Positions 24,882 through 35,697 of a DNA stretch of 64,000 bases are shown here, one piece after another. A program made the position numbers and the translations under genes. The notes beneath the pieces are model-generated. The model was not told where the DNA came from. It ran no database searches and saw only the letters and a list, made by a program, of their open reading frames with translations. Origin of the DNA: Caulobacter ginsengisoli (GTDB lineage: Bacteria > Pseudomonadota > Alphaproteobacteria > Caulobacterales > Caulobacteraceae); NCBI RefSeq assembly GCF_030814835.1, contig NZ_JAUSVS010000001.1, forward strand, positions 563,001 to 627,000, read 5' to 3'. Position 1 is the stretch's first letter, and every line of letters starts with the position of its first letter.

Positions 24882-26774
24882 TTAGCCTGCCACGCCTTCC
24901 AGCGCTTCGGCCGCCGCCATCCACTTAGCCTCGGCCTCGTCCAGGGTTGCCTGGGCCTTCTCGCGCTTCTGGCCCAACTCCGCCGCGCCCTTGGGGTCGC
25001 GGACATAGACGCCGGGGTCGGCCAGTTTCTCGTCGATCTCGGCCAAGGCCTTGGTCGCCCGGGCCAGCACTTCCTCGGCCGCCTGCAGCTTGCGCTTCAG
25101 CGGGCCGGCCATCGCCGCCGGATCGCGGTTGGTCGGCGGCGGTGGCGGGGAGACCGGTTCGGGTTTGGCGGCGGGAGCGGCCTTGACCTGGGTCGGGGCG
25201 CGGGCGGCGACGCGGGCGCGGTCGAGGACGAACCTGGCGTAGTCGTCCATGTCGCCGTTGAACGGCTTCACACTGCCGTCGGCGGCCAGCCACAGGCGGT
25301 CGGCGACCAGCTCCATCAGGCCGCGGTCGTGGGTGATCAGGATCACCGCGCCCTCGTATTCGTTCAGGGCGTCGAGCAGGGCCCGGCGGCTGTCGATGTC
25401 GAGGTGGTTGGTCGGTTCGTCGAGAATCAGCAGGTGCGGGGCGGCCATCGCCACCAGGTTCAAGAGCAGCCGGGCCCGCTCGCCGCCGGAGAGGTTGGCC
25501 ACCGTGGTCTCGGCCTTGTCGTAGCCCAGGCCGAACTGCGCCAGTTTCGAGCGGCGTTGCGCCTCGCTCGACTCGGGCATCTCGCGGCGGATGATTTCCA
25601 GCGGGGTGTCGGTGGGGTCGAGGGCTTCGATCTGGTGCTGGTGGAACCAGCCGACCTTGATCCGCCGGTCGCGGTGCAGGTGACCGGACTCGATGGCCAG
25701 GGCCCCGGCGATCATCTTGGCGAAGGTCGACTTGCCGGCTCCGTTGACGCCCAGCAGGCCAATGCGGTCGTCGATATCGAGCCGCAGATTGAGATGCTTG
25801 AGGATCGGCGGGCCGCCATAGCCGACGGTGGCGTTCTCCAGCCGCACCAGCGGCGGGGCCAGCGGCCGGGGCGGGGAGGGGATGGTGAAGGGGGCGGTGC
25901 GCTCCTCCAGAGTCATGGTCACTGGCGGCAGCTTGGCCAGCATCTTCAGGCGCGACTGGGCCTGGGTCGCCTTGGAGGCCTTGGCCCGGAAGCGGTCGAC
26001 GAAGGCCTGCATATGGGCGCGCTTGGCTTCGATCTTGCCGCGCATGGCCTCGGCCAGGCGGGCCTTCTCGGCCCGCTGCTGTTCGAAACTGTCATAGCCG
26101 CCGGTGTAGAGGTCGAGCTTTCCCTCTCTCACATGCAGGATGTAACCCACGGAGTTATTGAGCAATTCGCGGTCGTGGCTGATGATGATGGCGGTGTGCG
26201 GATACTTCTTCAGCCGCGCCTCGAGCCACAGGGCGCCTTCCAGGTCGAGATAGTTGGTCGGCTCGTCCAGCAGCATCAGGTCGGCCTCGGCGAACAGGGC
26301 CGCCGCCAGGGCCACCCGCATCCGCCAGCCGCCGGAGAATTCGGCCATCGGCCGGGAAAGGTCCTCGTGGCTGAAGCCCAGGCCGGCCAGGATTTCCGAG
26401 GCCCGGGCCGGGGCCGAGTCGGCGTCGATCTCGATCAACCGGGTCCAGATGTCGCCCATGTCCTCGGGCTCGGCGGTTTCCAGCTTGAGCAGCAGCTCGT
26501 GCCGCTCGACATCGGCCTCCAGCACGGTGTCCAGCAGGCTGACCGGGGTGGCCGGATGCTCCTGGGCCACCGAAGTGATCCGGGCCCGCTTGGGGATGCG
26601 GATCTCGCCGCCGCCATTGTGCAGTTCGCCCAGGATCAGCTTGAAAAGCGTGGACTTTCCGATGCCGTTGCGCCCGACCAGACCCACCTTGGCCCCCACG
26701 GGCAGGCTGACGCTGGCTTCATCGAAGAAGCGGCGGCCCCAGGAGTCAAAAGTGAGATTATCGATCTGAAGCAA
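24882..26774 (-). CDS. ABC-F family ATPase (YheS/Uup type)
   Basis: A 630-residue soluble protein with two ABC cassettes. The first has Walker [17 protein letters not shown] and signature [16 protein letters not shown], then [10 protein letters not shown]; the second has [28 protein letters not shown] and [12 protein letters not shown]. An ABC-F linker of ~80 residues lies between them, with [16 protein letters not shown] typical of the P-site tRNA interaction motif. A Pro/Ala-rich segment and a C-terminal coiled coil (about 60 residues) end it. ABC-F proteins act on the ribosome; no membrane domain is present. The start [18 protein letters not shown] resembles YheS more than EttA. Confidence 0.92.
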   Translation of the reverse strand: MLQIDNLTFDSWGRRFFDEASVSLPVGAKVGLVGRNGIGKSTLFKLILGELHNGGGEIRIPKRARITSVAQEHPATPVSLLDTVLEADVERHELLLKLETAEPEDMGDIWTRLIEIDADSAPARASEILAGLGFSHEDLSRPMAEFSGGWRMRVALAAALFAEADLMLLDEPTNYLDLEGALWLEARLKKYPHTAIIISHDRELLNNSVGYILHVREGKLDLYTGGYDSFEQQRAEKARLAEAMRGKIEAKRAHMQAFVDRFRAKASKATQAQSRLKMLAKLPPVTMTLEERTAPFTIPSPPRPLAPPLVRLENATVGYGGPPILKHLNLRLDIDDRIGLLGVNGAGKSTFAKMIAGALAIESGHLHRDRRIKVGWFHQHQIEALDPTDTPLEIIRREMPESSEAQRRSKLAQFGLGYDKAETTVANLSGGERARLLLNLVAMAAPHLLILDEPTNHLDIDSRRALLDALNEYEGAVILITHDRGLMELVADRLWLAADGSVKPFNGDMDDYARFVLDRARVAARAPTQVKAAPAAKPEPVSPPPPPTNRDPAAMAGPLKRKLQAAEEVLARATKALAEIDEKLADPGVYVRDPKGAAELGQKREKAQATLDEAEAKWMAAAEALEGVAG

Positions 26775-26871
26775 TGTTGCACTGCGGGAGGTTGGCGCGG
26801 AGGGAGCGTGCGGCTATAAGCCCGCAACCTCGAAAACCCAACCACTTCTCACAAGGCTCCAGTCCCAGCCC

Positions 26872-27291
26872 ATGACCGAACGCACCTTCTCGATCCTGAA
26901 ACCCGACGCCACCGAGCGCAATCTGACCGGCGCGGTGAATGCCGTCATCGAGGCCGCCGGCCTGCGCATCGTCGGCCAGCGCCGCATCCATATGTCTCAG
27001 GCCCAGGCCGAGAAGTTCTATGAAGTTCACAAGGAACGCCCCTTCTTCGGCGAACTGGTCGAGTTCATGACCCGCAGCCCGGTCGTGGTGCAGGTGCTGG
27101 AAGGCGACAACGCCGTGGCCCGCTACCGCGAAGTCATGGGCGCCACCAACCCGGCCAACGCCGACGAAGGCACCATCCGCAAGCTGTTCGCCCAGTCGGT
27201 CGGCGAGAACACCGTCCACGGCTCGGACAGCGCCGAGAACGCGGCGATCGAGATCGCCCAGTTCTTCACGGACGCCGACATCGTCGGCTGA
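26872..27291 (+). CDS. ndk: Nucleoside diphosphate kinase
   Basis: A 139-residue enzyme that transfers the gamma-phosphate of ATP to nucleoside diphosphates through a phosphohistidine. The N-terminus [14 protein letters not shown], the middle [19 protein letters not shown] and the active-site [12 protein letters not shown], with the catalytic His near residue 117, are all intact. Length is normal for the family. It is a single-gene unit, with a terminator 21 bases downstream. Confidence 0.97.
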   Translation: MTERTFSILKPDATERNLTGAVNAVIEAAGLRIVGQRRIHMSQAQAEKFYEVHKERPFFGELVEFMTRSPVVVQVLEGDNAVARYREVMGATNPANADEGTIRKLFAQSVGENTVHGSDSAENAAIEIAQFFTDADIVG

Positions 27292-27312
27292 TTGCGACAC
27301 CGCAGTGTGGAG

Positions 27313-27343
27313 AAGGCCTGTCCGTCGCGGGGCAGGCCTTTTT
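27313..27343 (+). terminator. Rho-independent terminator of ndk
   Basis: AAGGCCTG (27313-27320) and CAGGCCTT (27333-27340) form an 8-bp stem with a 12-base GC-rich loop and run into TTTTT (27339-27343). Confidence 0.88.
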
Positions 27344-27371
27344 CATGCCCGTCTCCCATCCTCCCGATCTC

Positions 27372-27458
27372 CCTGGCGAAGGCCAGGGTCCAAGCCGAGG
27401 GGCTTGAAAGGGCTTGGGCAGAGTGGCCGCCCGCGCATGGATCCTGGCCTTCGCCAGG
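27372..27458. repeat. REP-like inverted pair, family 2
   Basis: Two arms in opposite orientation (27372-27392 and 27438-27458) share CCTGGCGAAGGCCAGG and the outer TCCA, and differ at one position (G/A). Each arm is itself a hairpin with a GAAG loop. It sits between the ndk terminator and the lipoprotein gene and has no coding content. Confidence 0.8.
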
Positions 27459-27550
27459 ATTTGCCCGGGGGGTGGGTGGGAATCGCCACCGACGCGATTG
27501 ATTTACGACTCCTCCCGAAGATGCGCTCCCGAACGGTCGGGAGAAAAGCT

Positions 27551-28105
27551 ATGCGGCTGCGAATGGCCCTGGTAGGCGTGCTGACTTTGATGGGCGCGGC
27601 TTGCGGCAAGCTCGGCCCCGCGCCGCCGCCGGTGCTTGTGGAAGCCTCTCAGGTCGAGCCACAGATCTACTGGGCCTCGGACCTCAACGGGCGGCGCGTC
27701 TCCATCGACGGCTATATCGGCTTCGACAACGGCCCGGGCGGCCAGGCCATCGCCATCGGCCAGGTGCTGACGACACGACCCAACGGTCAGGGCGATGAGT
27801 TGATGCGCTTCGATCTGGAGACCGGAACCGGCCCCAACCAGCTCAACATGGCTGTGCTGAGCCGGGAGCGGTTCGTCCCCAACGCCCCGGAGACCATCAC
27901 GTTCGACTTGGCCGGCACGACGTTCCAGGACTCGGCCGGCAAGCCCCACCCCCTGCGCGAGAAGGTCCGGGTCACCGGGCGTCTGGTCTATATGGGCGTC
28001 GGGGGGGCGGGCCTGATGGCCGACGACGACTCCCGCTCGCCCACCGGCAAGCGCTTCAAGCCGCGGCTGGTCGACCTGGTGCTGGAGACGCCGCCGGCCG
28101 GCTAG
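27551..28105 (+). CDS. Probable lipoprotein of unknown function
   Basis: A 184-residue protein. The start MRLRMALVGVLTLMGAACGK looks like a short lipoprotein signal, with cysteine at residue 18, although the GAA before it is not an ideal lipobox. A Pro-rich spacer is followed by a beta-rich domain (IYWASDLNGRRVSIDGYIGF, then KVRVTGRLVYMG), possibly an OB-like fold because of the 'G-R-V-S-I-D-G-Y' strand. The ATG at 27551 follows GGGAGAAAAGCT. The stop overlaps that of the convergent histidine kinase in CTAG. Confidence 0.65.
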   Translation: MRLRMALVGVLTLMGAACGKLGPAPPPVLVEASQVEPQIYWASDLNGRRVSIDGYIGFDNGPGGQAIAIGQVLTTRPNGQGDELMRFDLETGTGPNQLNMAVLSRERFVPNAPETITFDLAGTTFQDSAGKPHPLREKVRVTGRLVYMGVGGAGLMADDDSRSPTGKRFKPRLVDLVLETPPAG

Positions 28106-29874
28106 CTGGCCAGGGCCTGGGGCTGAGCCGGCTCCAGGGCCGCCGCCAGGGCGGTCAGAAGTTCGGCGACCCTGATCGGCTTGGCCACGAAATCGGTCAT
28201 GCCGGCCGCGCGATAGCTCTCGACCTGATGGGTCATGGCGTTGGCCGTGAGGGCGATGATCGGCACCGGCCGGCGGCCGCTCGCCGCCTCCTTCGCCCGG
28301 ATGGCCCGGGTCGCGGTCGGACCGTCCATCACCGGCATCTGCACGTCCATCAGGATCGCGTCCCAGTCACCGGCTTCCCAGGCCTCGACGGCGGCCTGGC
28401 CGTTGTCGACGATCACCGGCCAGATTCCCAGCTGGGCCAGCAGGGTCTTGAGCACCATCTGGTTGACCGGATTGTCCTCCGCCGCCAGCACCCGGATATC
28501 CCGCTCTTCCAGACTGGGCGGGGGCGGGCAGACTTCCAGGCCGGGCGCCGAGGCCGCCTCGGCCACCCGCTCCAGCGGCAGTTCGACGGTGAAGGCGCTG
28601 CCCTGGTCCTGAAGGCTTTCGGCCTGGATGGTTCCGCCCATGGCGTGGCAGAGCTCGGCGCAGATCGCCAGTCCCAGGCCTGTGCCGCCGAAACGGCGGG
28701 TGGTCGAGGAATCGGCCTGGACGAACTTGTCGAACAGCCGGGCGATCCCGTTCGGATCCAGACCCAGGCCCGTATCGCTCACCACCATCCGCACGCCGCT
28801 AGTTGTGCGGTCGATCGCCACCTGGACATGGCCGCTGTCGGTGAACTTCACCGCATTGGAGATCAGGTTGTAGAGCACCTGCCGCACCCGGACCGAATCG
28901 CCGCGATAGACGCCGCGCGCCGCCGGCGCGATGACCAGGTTGAACGACAGGCCCTTGGCGTTGGCCATCGCCGTGAAGGCGGCATGGGCGCCATGCGCCA
29001 CGGCTTCCAGATTGAAATCGGCGACCTCGAGCTCAAGCTTGCCGGCCTCGATCTTGGACAGGTCCAGGATATCGTTGAGGATGGCCAGCAGGGTCTCGCC
29101 CGACTGTCCGATCACATCCAGCCGCTGACGCTGGGCTTCGGACAACGGCTCCCGCGCCATGGCCTGGGCCATGCCCAGCACTCCGTTCAGCGGCGTGCGG
29201 ATCTCGTGGCTCATCGTGGCCAGGAAGCTGCTCTTGGCCTGGTTGGCCGCCTGCGCCGCGTCGCGGGCCTGTTCGATCTCATGCATGGCCGCCTTGCGGT
29301 CGGCCAGGGCGCTACGCAGGGCGTCGCTCTCGGCGCTGAGGGTGCGGGTGATCTTGACCAGGACGCCGACATAGAAGGCGCCGCCCACCGCCATGGGGAG
29401 CGCGTCGCGCAGTCCGACCGTGTGACCGAACAGAGGGGCCAGGAAAGGCATGCCCAGCAGTAGCAGGGCCGAGGGGCCGGCCAGGATCAGCGAAGCCGTC
29501 CTCGCCCCCCGGGCCATCAGGGCGGTGTTGAGGACAATGGCCCCGGTGATCAACAGGGCTTCGGAGACGCCCAAAAGGGTCGGATTGCTCAGGAAGACCA
29601 GGGCGACGCTGCTGAACACCACCGAGGTGATGGCAAAGCCCGCATAGACCAGAGGCATGCGGCGCGGGTCTTCCAGATCCGCCAGCGCCCACCGGGAGAG
29701 ACAGGCGTCCAGGAACATGGTCAGCAGGGTCGCGCCCATCCAGAGGGCCGGCCAGACGGTTCCGGTGGTGATCGTCGCCAGGACATAGATCAGCACCACC
29801 TGCAGGACGCGGTTGGTCGCGGTCTGGAACCGCCAGCGCAGCACGCGCTCGATCGACTGCCGGTCTTCGGGCAT
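28102..29874 (-). CDS. Membrane hybrid histidine kinase with receiver domain
   Basis: A 590-residue protein. Residues ~15-185 hold five to six membrane helices with no obvious sensor domain. Then come a coiled-coil linker, a DHp with FLATMSHEIRTPLNGVLGM (phospho-His), a HATPase domain (LYNLISNAVKFT N-box, VSDTGLGLD, GGTGLGLAIC), and a C-terminal receiver with AAEDNPVNQMV, the phospho-Asp in ILMDVQMPVMDG and lysine in FVAKPI. No cognate response regulator is adjacent, so a phosphorelay with an unlinked Hpt/regulator is likely. The input is unknown. Confidence 0.93.
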   Translation of the reverse strand: MPEDRQSIERVLRWRFQTATNRVLQVVLIYVLATITTGTVWPALWMGATLLTMFLDACLSRWALADLEDPRRMPLVYAGFAITSVVFSSVALVFLSNPTLLGVSEALLITGAIVLNTALMARGARTASLILAGPSALLLLGMPFLAPLFGHTVGLRDALPMAVGGAFYVGVLVKITRTLSAESDALRSALADRKAAMHEIEQARDAAQAANQAKSSFLATMSHEIRTPLNGVLGMAQAMAREPLSEAQRQRLDVIGQSGETLLAILNDILDLSKIEAGKLELEVADFNLEAVAHGAHAAFTAMANAKGLSFNLVIAPAARGVYRGDSVRVRQVLYNLISNAVKFTDSGHVQVAIDRTTSGVRMVVSDTGLGLDPNGIARLFDKFVQADSSTTRRFGGTGLGLAICAELCHAMGGTIQAESLQDQGSAFTVELPLERVAEAASAPGLEVCPPPPSLEERDIRVLAAEDNPVNQMVLKTLLAQLGIWPVIVDNGQAAVEAWEAGDWDAILMDVQMPVMDGPTATRAIRAKEAASGRRPVPIIALTANAMTHQVESYRAAGMTDFVAKPIRVAELLTALAAALEPAQPQALAS

Positions 29875-29929
29875 TACAACTCCCCAAGCCTGGATGCTTA
29901 GGCTTGGTCGGTTGCGTTCCGCCTAACGA

Positions 29930-29944
29930 TTAAGGTTGATTTGA
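29930..29944. promoter_or_regulatory. Possible CtrA box (TTAA-N7-TTGA)
   Basis: TTAA, seven bases, then TTGA lie 56-70 bases upstream of the hybrid kinase start. CtrA of Caulobacterales binds TTAA-N7-TTAA; one base differs here. It is only a candidate. Confidence 0.25.
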
Positions 29945-30068
29945 GTAAACCGAACCAGCTGCGTTGTTCTGTCACGTGCGTGGCCAGAATACCCGGATCG
30001 GGTAGCGTATAAGTTCTTTGCAAATCACCGCGAGGTCAAATCGGTGTTCGCCCGAAATGAGAACAGGT

Positions 30069-30637
30069 CTAGCCGCGGACCAGGTCGGCCAGGCATTTTG
30101 CGAACAGTTTGTGTTCCTCCGCCAACACCCGGGCCGTGAGCGCAGCCTCGTCATCTCCCGGCAGGATCGGCGCCCGGGCCTGGCCCAGGATCGGGCCTTC
30201 ATCAACGCCGGAGGTCACAAGATGCACCGTGCAGCCGGCCTCCACGTCACCGGCCGCCAGCGCCCGGCCATGGGTGTCCAGCCCTGGATATTTCGGCAGC
30301 AGCGAAGGGTGGATGTTGATCATCCGTCCAGCCCAGGCCTCGACCAGCCAGGGGGTCAGGATGCGCATGTAGCCGGCCAGGGCGACGTATTCGCAGCCCG
30401 CCGCGCGCAGGGCCGCGTCGATGGCCTTCTCGTGGGCCTCGCGGTCCTTGCCGAACGGCTTGCCGTCGATGGCCAGCGCCGTCACCCCGGCGGCCCGGGC
30501 CTTGTCCAGGCCCGCCGCCTCCGGCTTGTTGGAGACCACCAGCGCGATCTCGAACGGGCAGTCGGGAGCCTCGGCGGCCCGGATCAGGGCCTCCATGTTC
30601 GAGCCCCGCCCCGAGATCAGGACGCCGACCTTGGCCC

Positions 30638-30641
<4 letters not shown>
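30069..30641 (-). CDS. purN: Phosphoribosylglycinamide formyltransferase
   Basis: A 190-residue enzyme that formylates GAR with 10-formyl-THF in purine synthesis. [14 protein letters not shown] near the start binds the phosphate, and [20 protein letters not shown] holds the catalytic His with the downstream [13 protein letters not shown]-type segment (here [16 protein letters not shown]) containing the Asp. Length fits the family. The ATG overlaps the purM stop as ATGA, so the two genes form a coupled purM-purN operon. Confidence 0.95.
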
Positions 30642-31660
<1,019 letters not shown>

Positions 31661-31763
31661 GGGGCTCTCAAGGTGGTTTTTTCGGTCACGGTAGGGCGAC
31701 AATTGCCGCAGCGGGGCTGTTGGCCCTTGCAGACTCGGCCCCGCGCAAGGCTATAGCTAGCCG

Positions 31764-32933
31764 ATGCAGCCTATTACAACCACCGCCGCGCTGGCGGATT
31801 TCTGCAAACAATTGAAGGGCCAGCCCTACGTCGTCGTGGACACCGAGTTCATGCGCGAAACCACGTACTGGCCCAAGCTCTGTTTGATCCAGGTCGCCGC
31901 CCCCAATTGCGAGGCGTGCATCGACCCGCTGGCCGAGGGCATCGACCTGACGCCCCTGCTGGACATCCTGCGCGACGAGACCGTGCAGAAGGTGTTCCAT
32001 GCGGCGCGCCAGGACGTCGAAATCTTCAACAACCTGGGCGCCATGCCCCGGCCGCTGTTCGACACCCAGATCGCCAGCATGGCCGCCGGCTATGGCGAGC
32101 AGATCGCCTATGACGCCCTGGTCCGCCAGATGCTGAAGATCGACCTGGACAAGTCGCACCGCTTCACCGACTGGGCCCGCCGGCCGCTGTCGGATGCGCA
32201 GCTGACCTACGCCCTGGCCGACGTCACCCACCTCTGCACCCTCTACCCGATGCTGCGCGAGCGGCTGGAGAAGGCCGGGCGCCTGGCCTGGGTCGAGGAG
32301 GAGATGGCGGCCCTGACCGACCCGGCCCTCTACGATGTCGATCCGGAGAACGCCTGGAAGCGGCTCAAGCCCCGCAAGCACGCGGCCAAATACCTGGCGG
32401 TGTTCAAGGCCGTCGCCGCCTGGCGCGAGCGCACCGCCCAGCTGCGCGACCAGCCCAGAGGCCGCATCCTCAAGGATGACGCCATGGACGAGCTGGCCAG
32501 CCAGGCGCCGACCGACGCGGCCGCCCTGGATCGCCTGCGCGGGGTGCCCAAGGGCTTCTCGGGGTCCAAGTTCGGCCCCGACCTGCTGGCCGCCATCCGC
32601 GAGGCGCTGAAGAACCCCGAGGCCTACGCCCCGGTCGTCGAACGCGAACGCCCGGCCCACAATCCGGCCGCCGGCGCGGTAGTCGAGCTCTTGAAGGTGC
32701 TGCTCAAGGCCCGCTCGGAAGACGCCGGCGTCGCCTCCAAGCTGATCGCCACCGTCTCGGACCTGGAAAAGATCGCCAACGACGACAACGCCGACGTCGG
32801 CGCCCTGACCGGCTGGCGCAAGGACGCCTTCGGGGCCGATGCGCTGAAGCTCAAGCGCGGCGAGCTGGCCCTGGTGCTGGACGGGACGCGGGTGCGGGTG
32901 GTCGAGGTGCGGCGGGCGCCCAAGGCCGGCTAG
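31764..32933 (+). CDS. rnd: Ribonuclease D
   Basis: A 389-residue 3'-5' exonuclease for tRNA 3' maturation. DEDDy residues are visible: VVVDTEFM (D, E), HAARQDVEIF (D) and YALADVTHL (Y and D). C-terminal HRDC-like helical domains follow (two blocks, one with ILKDDAMDELASQAP). The ATG at 31764 begins MQPITTTAALADFC. A divergent promoter region is shared with purM. Confidence 0.93.
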   Translation: MQPITTTAALADFCKQLKGQPYVVVDTEFMRETTYWPKLCLIQVAAPNCEACIDPLAEGIDLTPLLDILRDETVQKVFHAARQDVEIFNNLGAMPRPLFDTQIASMAAGYGEQIAYDALVRQMLKIDLDKSHRFTDWARRPLSDAQLTYALADVTHLCTLYPMLRERLEKAGRLAWVEEEMAALTDPALYDVDPENAWKRLKPRKHAAKYLAVFKAVAAWRERTAQLRDQPRGRILKDDAMDELASQAPTDAAALDRLRGVPKGFSGSKFGPDLLAAIREALKNPEAYAPVVERERPAHNPAAGAVVELLKVLLKARSEDAGVASKLIATVSDLEKIANDDNADVGALTGWRKDAFGADALKLKRGELALVLDGTRVRVVEVRRAPKAG

Positions 32934-32976
32934 CCCCGTGGGTTGATTCCCCACGCCCATGGTCTAAGCCGTGGGC

Positions 32977-33819
32977 ATGGAAAATCCTCGCACCACCGCC
33001 CTGATCTACGACTTCGACGGCACCCTGGCCCGCGGCAACATGCAGGAGACCAGCTTCATCCCGGCCCTGGGGATGACGCCCAAAGAGTTCTGGAACGACA
33101 CGGTGCGGCCCCGGACCATCGAGTCCGACGGCGACGACATCCTGATGTACATGCAGCTGATGCTGCGCACGGCCAAGCAGGCCGGGCTGACCGTCACCCG
33201 CGAGATGCTGCGCGAACACGGCCGGGACGTGCCGCTGTTCGAGGGCCTGCGGGACATGAGCTGGTTCGAGCGGATCAACGCCTTTGGGGCCAATTATGGC
33301 CTGACCATCAAGCACTACATCCTGTCGAGCGGCCTGCAGGAGATGGTCGAGGGCTGCCCGATCTACCCGGCCTTCGAGCACGTCTTCGCCTCGCACTATG
33401 TCTACAACGCCAAGGGCGAGGCCGAATGGCCGGCGGTGGGCATCAACTACACCACCAAGACCCAGTACCTCTTCCGCATCAACAAGGGGGTCTACAACAA
33501 TTGGGAGCACGAGAAGATCAATCGCTACATACCCGACGAGGAGCGGCCGGTGCCGTTCGAGCGGATGATCTTCGTCGGCGACGGCGACACCGATGTGCCG
33601 ACCATGAAGATGATGCACACCAAGGGCGGCCACTCGATCGCCGTCTACGACCCCAACAACGAGCCCAGTCACCAGACCAAGATCCACCGGCTGATCGCCG
33701 ACGACCGGGTCAACTTCATCGCCGCCGCCGACTACCGCGAGGGCGCGCCGCTGGACCTGATCGTCAAGGGCATCCTGGGCCGCATCGCCATCGCCGAACG
33801 GACCATGCCCCGGGATTGA
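32977..33819 (+). CDS. HAD-superfamily hydrolase
   Basis: A 280-residue protein with the four HAD motifs: LIYDFDGTLARGNM (nucleophile Asp), HYILSSGLQEMVEG (motif II), a conserved lysine probably in the ~220 region, and FVGDGDTDVPTMKMM (motif IV acids). It is a phosphatase-type enzyme; the substrate is unknown. I used the ATG at 32977; a GTG two codons upstream is possible. Its stop lies 9 bases from that of the convergent pYEATS gene. Confidence 0.85.
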   Translation: MENPRTTALIYDFDGTLARGNMQETSFIPALGMTPKEFWNDTVRPRTIESDGDDILMYMQLMLRTAKQAGLTVTREMLREHGRDVPLFEGLRDMSWFERINAFGANYGLTIKHYILSSGLQEMVEGCPIYPAFEHVFASHYVYNAKGEAEWPAVGINYTTKTQYLFRINKGVYNNWEHEKINRYIPDEERPVPFERMIFVGDGDTDVPTMKMMHTKGGHSIAVYDPNNEPSHQTKIHRLIADDRVNFIAAADYREGAPLDLIVKGILGRIAIAERTMPRD

Positions 33820-33828
33820 ACAGGGCGG

Positions 33829-35697
33829 CTAAAGTTCCCGGATGACCTGGGGCGCGTCGGGCAGCAGCGCCAGATCGCATTCCAGCTCGATCCCCTGCGA
33901 TGGGAGCCAGGCGCCAACCGTGAAACCGCCCAGCGCCCGGACGGTCACCGCCGCCTCGTGGCCGCGGAAGGCCACCTTGATCCGACTGGGGCTGAAGGTC
34001 GGGTGCAGGAAGAACTCCACGGCGTCCGAAAAGCTTGGCGGAAGCGTGCGGTCGGCGCGGACGGCCAGTTGGATATCCACCCAGCCTTCCGGTGAGGTTT
34101 CGGTGAAGGCGGCCGTCAGCCTGTAGCCGCCGACCTCGGCGAGGCCGCCGAAGCGGTTTTTGTTAGGGTCGTCAACGACGGTGACGGGGCGCTCGAGCGC
34201 GGGGGCTTCCAGCGACCTGGCGGCGCCGGCGGAGGCCAGGGCGATGCCCGAGCCATCGATCCGATCGGCTGCCACCGTCCCCGAGGCCATCTCCTGCGGC
34301 ATGGTCGCCTTGGGGGGCTCGGTCTGGGCGGCGGCGTTGCTGACGCTGATGCCGGCGGCGTCCACACGGCCTTGGAACAGCAGGCGGGCATAGCGCTCAT
34401 TCATGCTGCCTGTGCTGCGATATGGCGCGATCTGGCCCTGCGCCCGCAGCTTGTTGTCGGCCGCCAGCCAGGAGAAGATCGCCCCGGCGGCGCGTTGCAG
34501 GGGCACGTCGCTGCGCCACTTGTCGAGTTGGGTTTGGGCCAGCTCGGTGAGCGTCGCATCAAAGCCCTTAAGCCCCGCCAGCCCGCCCAGCATCTCGCCC
34601 ATCAGCTGGTTGGTCGCGGCGAAGTAGGGGGCGCCCAGCCGCTGCGCAATGCCCAGGGCCGTCAGCGCGCCACGGGCCGCCTCTTCGCGATCGGAACCCC
34701 TGCCGGCCTGATTGAGATGGTGGCGGGCGAGGATGACATGGGTGTCGGAGGCCCATGGATAGCGCTCGGCGAGCAGTGGGCCCCATTCCGGCGGCTTGGG
34801 ACCGAAGACCTCCGGGAAGCGGATGGTCAGCAGGGTGGCCACCATGGCCGCCCAGGCGTCTTCTTCCAGTCCATCGATGAACCGGGCGATCGAGCCGCCG
34901 CGCAGGACGTCGGCATAGACCGCGGAGGCTTCCTCCGCGACTCCCGCCTGCAGCGCCCGCATCAGGGCCCGGCGTTCCGGATCCAGCGGCGTCACCTGGA
35001 CGGCGATGTCGGCGCTGATCAGCGGCGAAGCCTGGAAGGATACTCGTGTTCCGCCCAGGAAGGCCGGGACCATCATCCGCTCGGTCCGCACGCCCTCCAG
35101 CGCCATGGAAAGCCGTAGCCGGGGATGGCGCTTCAACGCATCGGGGGACGAGGCGATCAGCACGTTCAGCACGCCGGCTTCGAGTTCGACGGTGGGGGCG
35201 CCGTCGGCGTAGGGCGTCCAGCCGCCCAGGTCGGCCATGTCCTCGTCCTGCGACAGTCCAACGGAAAGCATGCGGGATGAGGCCGATTCCGGGCTGCGCG
35301 CCGGCGCCGACCAGACCTCCGACCGCGTAACGGGGGGGGGCGGCGGCGCTTCGGTGGACGCGGGGCGGCCACGCTGCAGGCTCTCGACGGCAGCCTGCAG
35401 ATTCCCGCTCTCGATCCCGGAGAAGGCGGCTACGTCACCGCCTGCCGCCAGGACCGCATAGAGCGGCATGGTCACGGTGTTGGCGACCTCGGGCTTCACC
35501 TCGAAGACGTAGGAACGGGCGCGCAGGCCGACCGGGGCCACCTCGGCGGAATAGAAGCCCGGCTGGATGTCGTCGGTCTCGAAGATCCTGTGGTTGGGGG
35601 TCGCCACCCATTCGGTCAGCACGCCATCGGCGCTCGCGACCGTCACCCGCCCGACTGAGAGGTCTCCTGGAGCTTCGAATGTCAGACGCGTGCTCAT
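33829..35697 (-). CDS. pYEATS-domain protein of a caspase conflict operon
   Basis: A 622-residue protein and the last gene of the operon. The C-terminal ~113 residues match prokaryotic YEATS domains: NRFGGLAEVGGYRLTA, VEFFLHPTFSPSRIKVAF and the final GGFTVGAWLPSQGIELECDL with LPDAPQ. The N-terminal ~95 residues look like a beta-sandwich. The middle (~220-420) is mostly helical, possibly repeats. pYEATS domains are described next to caspase and other effector genes in NTP-dependent prokaryotic conflict systems, where they may bind modified targets. The ATG at 35697 overlaps the caspase stop (ATGA). Assignment rests on a recognisable pattern without alignment. Confidence 0.75.
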   Translation of the reverse strand: MSTRLTFEAPGDLSVGRVTVASADGVLTEWVATPNHRIFETDDIQPGFYSAEVAPVGLRARSYVFEVKPEVANTVTMPLYAVLAAGGDVAAFSGIESGNLQAAVESLQRGRPASTEAPPPPPVTRSEVWSAPARSPESASSRMLSVGLSQDEDMADLGGWTPYADGAPTVELEAGVLNVLIASSPDALKRHPRLRLSMALEGVRTERMMVPAFLGGTRVSFQASPLISADIAVQVTPLDPERRALMRALQAGVAEEASAVYADVLRGGSIARFIDGLEEDAWAAMVATLLTIRFPEVFGPKPPEWGPLLAERYPWASDTHVILARHHLNQAGRGSDREEAARGALTALGIAQRLGAPYFAATNQLMGEMLGGLAGLKGFDATLTELAQTQLDKWRSDVPLQRAAGAIFSWLAADNKLRAQGQIAPYRSTGSMNERYARLLFQGRVDAAGISVSNAAAQTEPPKATMPQEMASGTVAADRIDGSGIALASAGAARSLEAPALERPVTVVDDPNKNRFGGLAEVGGYRLTAAFTETSPEGWVDIQLAVRADRTLPPSFSDAVEFFLHPTFSPSRIKVAFRGHEAAVTVRALGGFTVGAWLPSQGIELECDLALLPDAPQVIREL

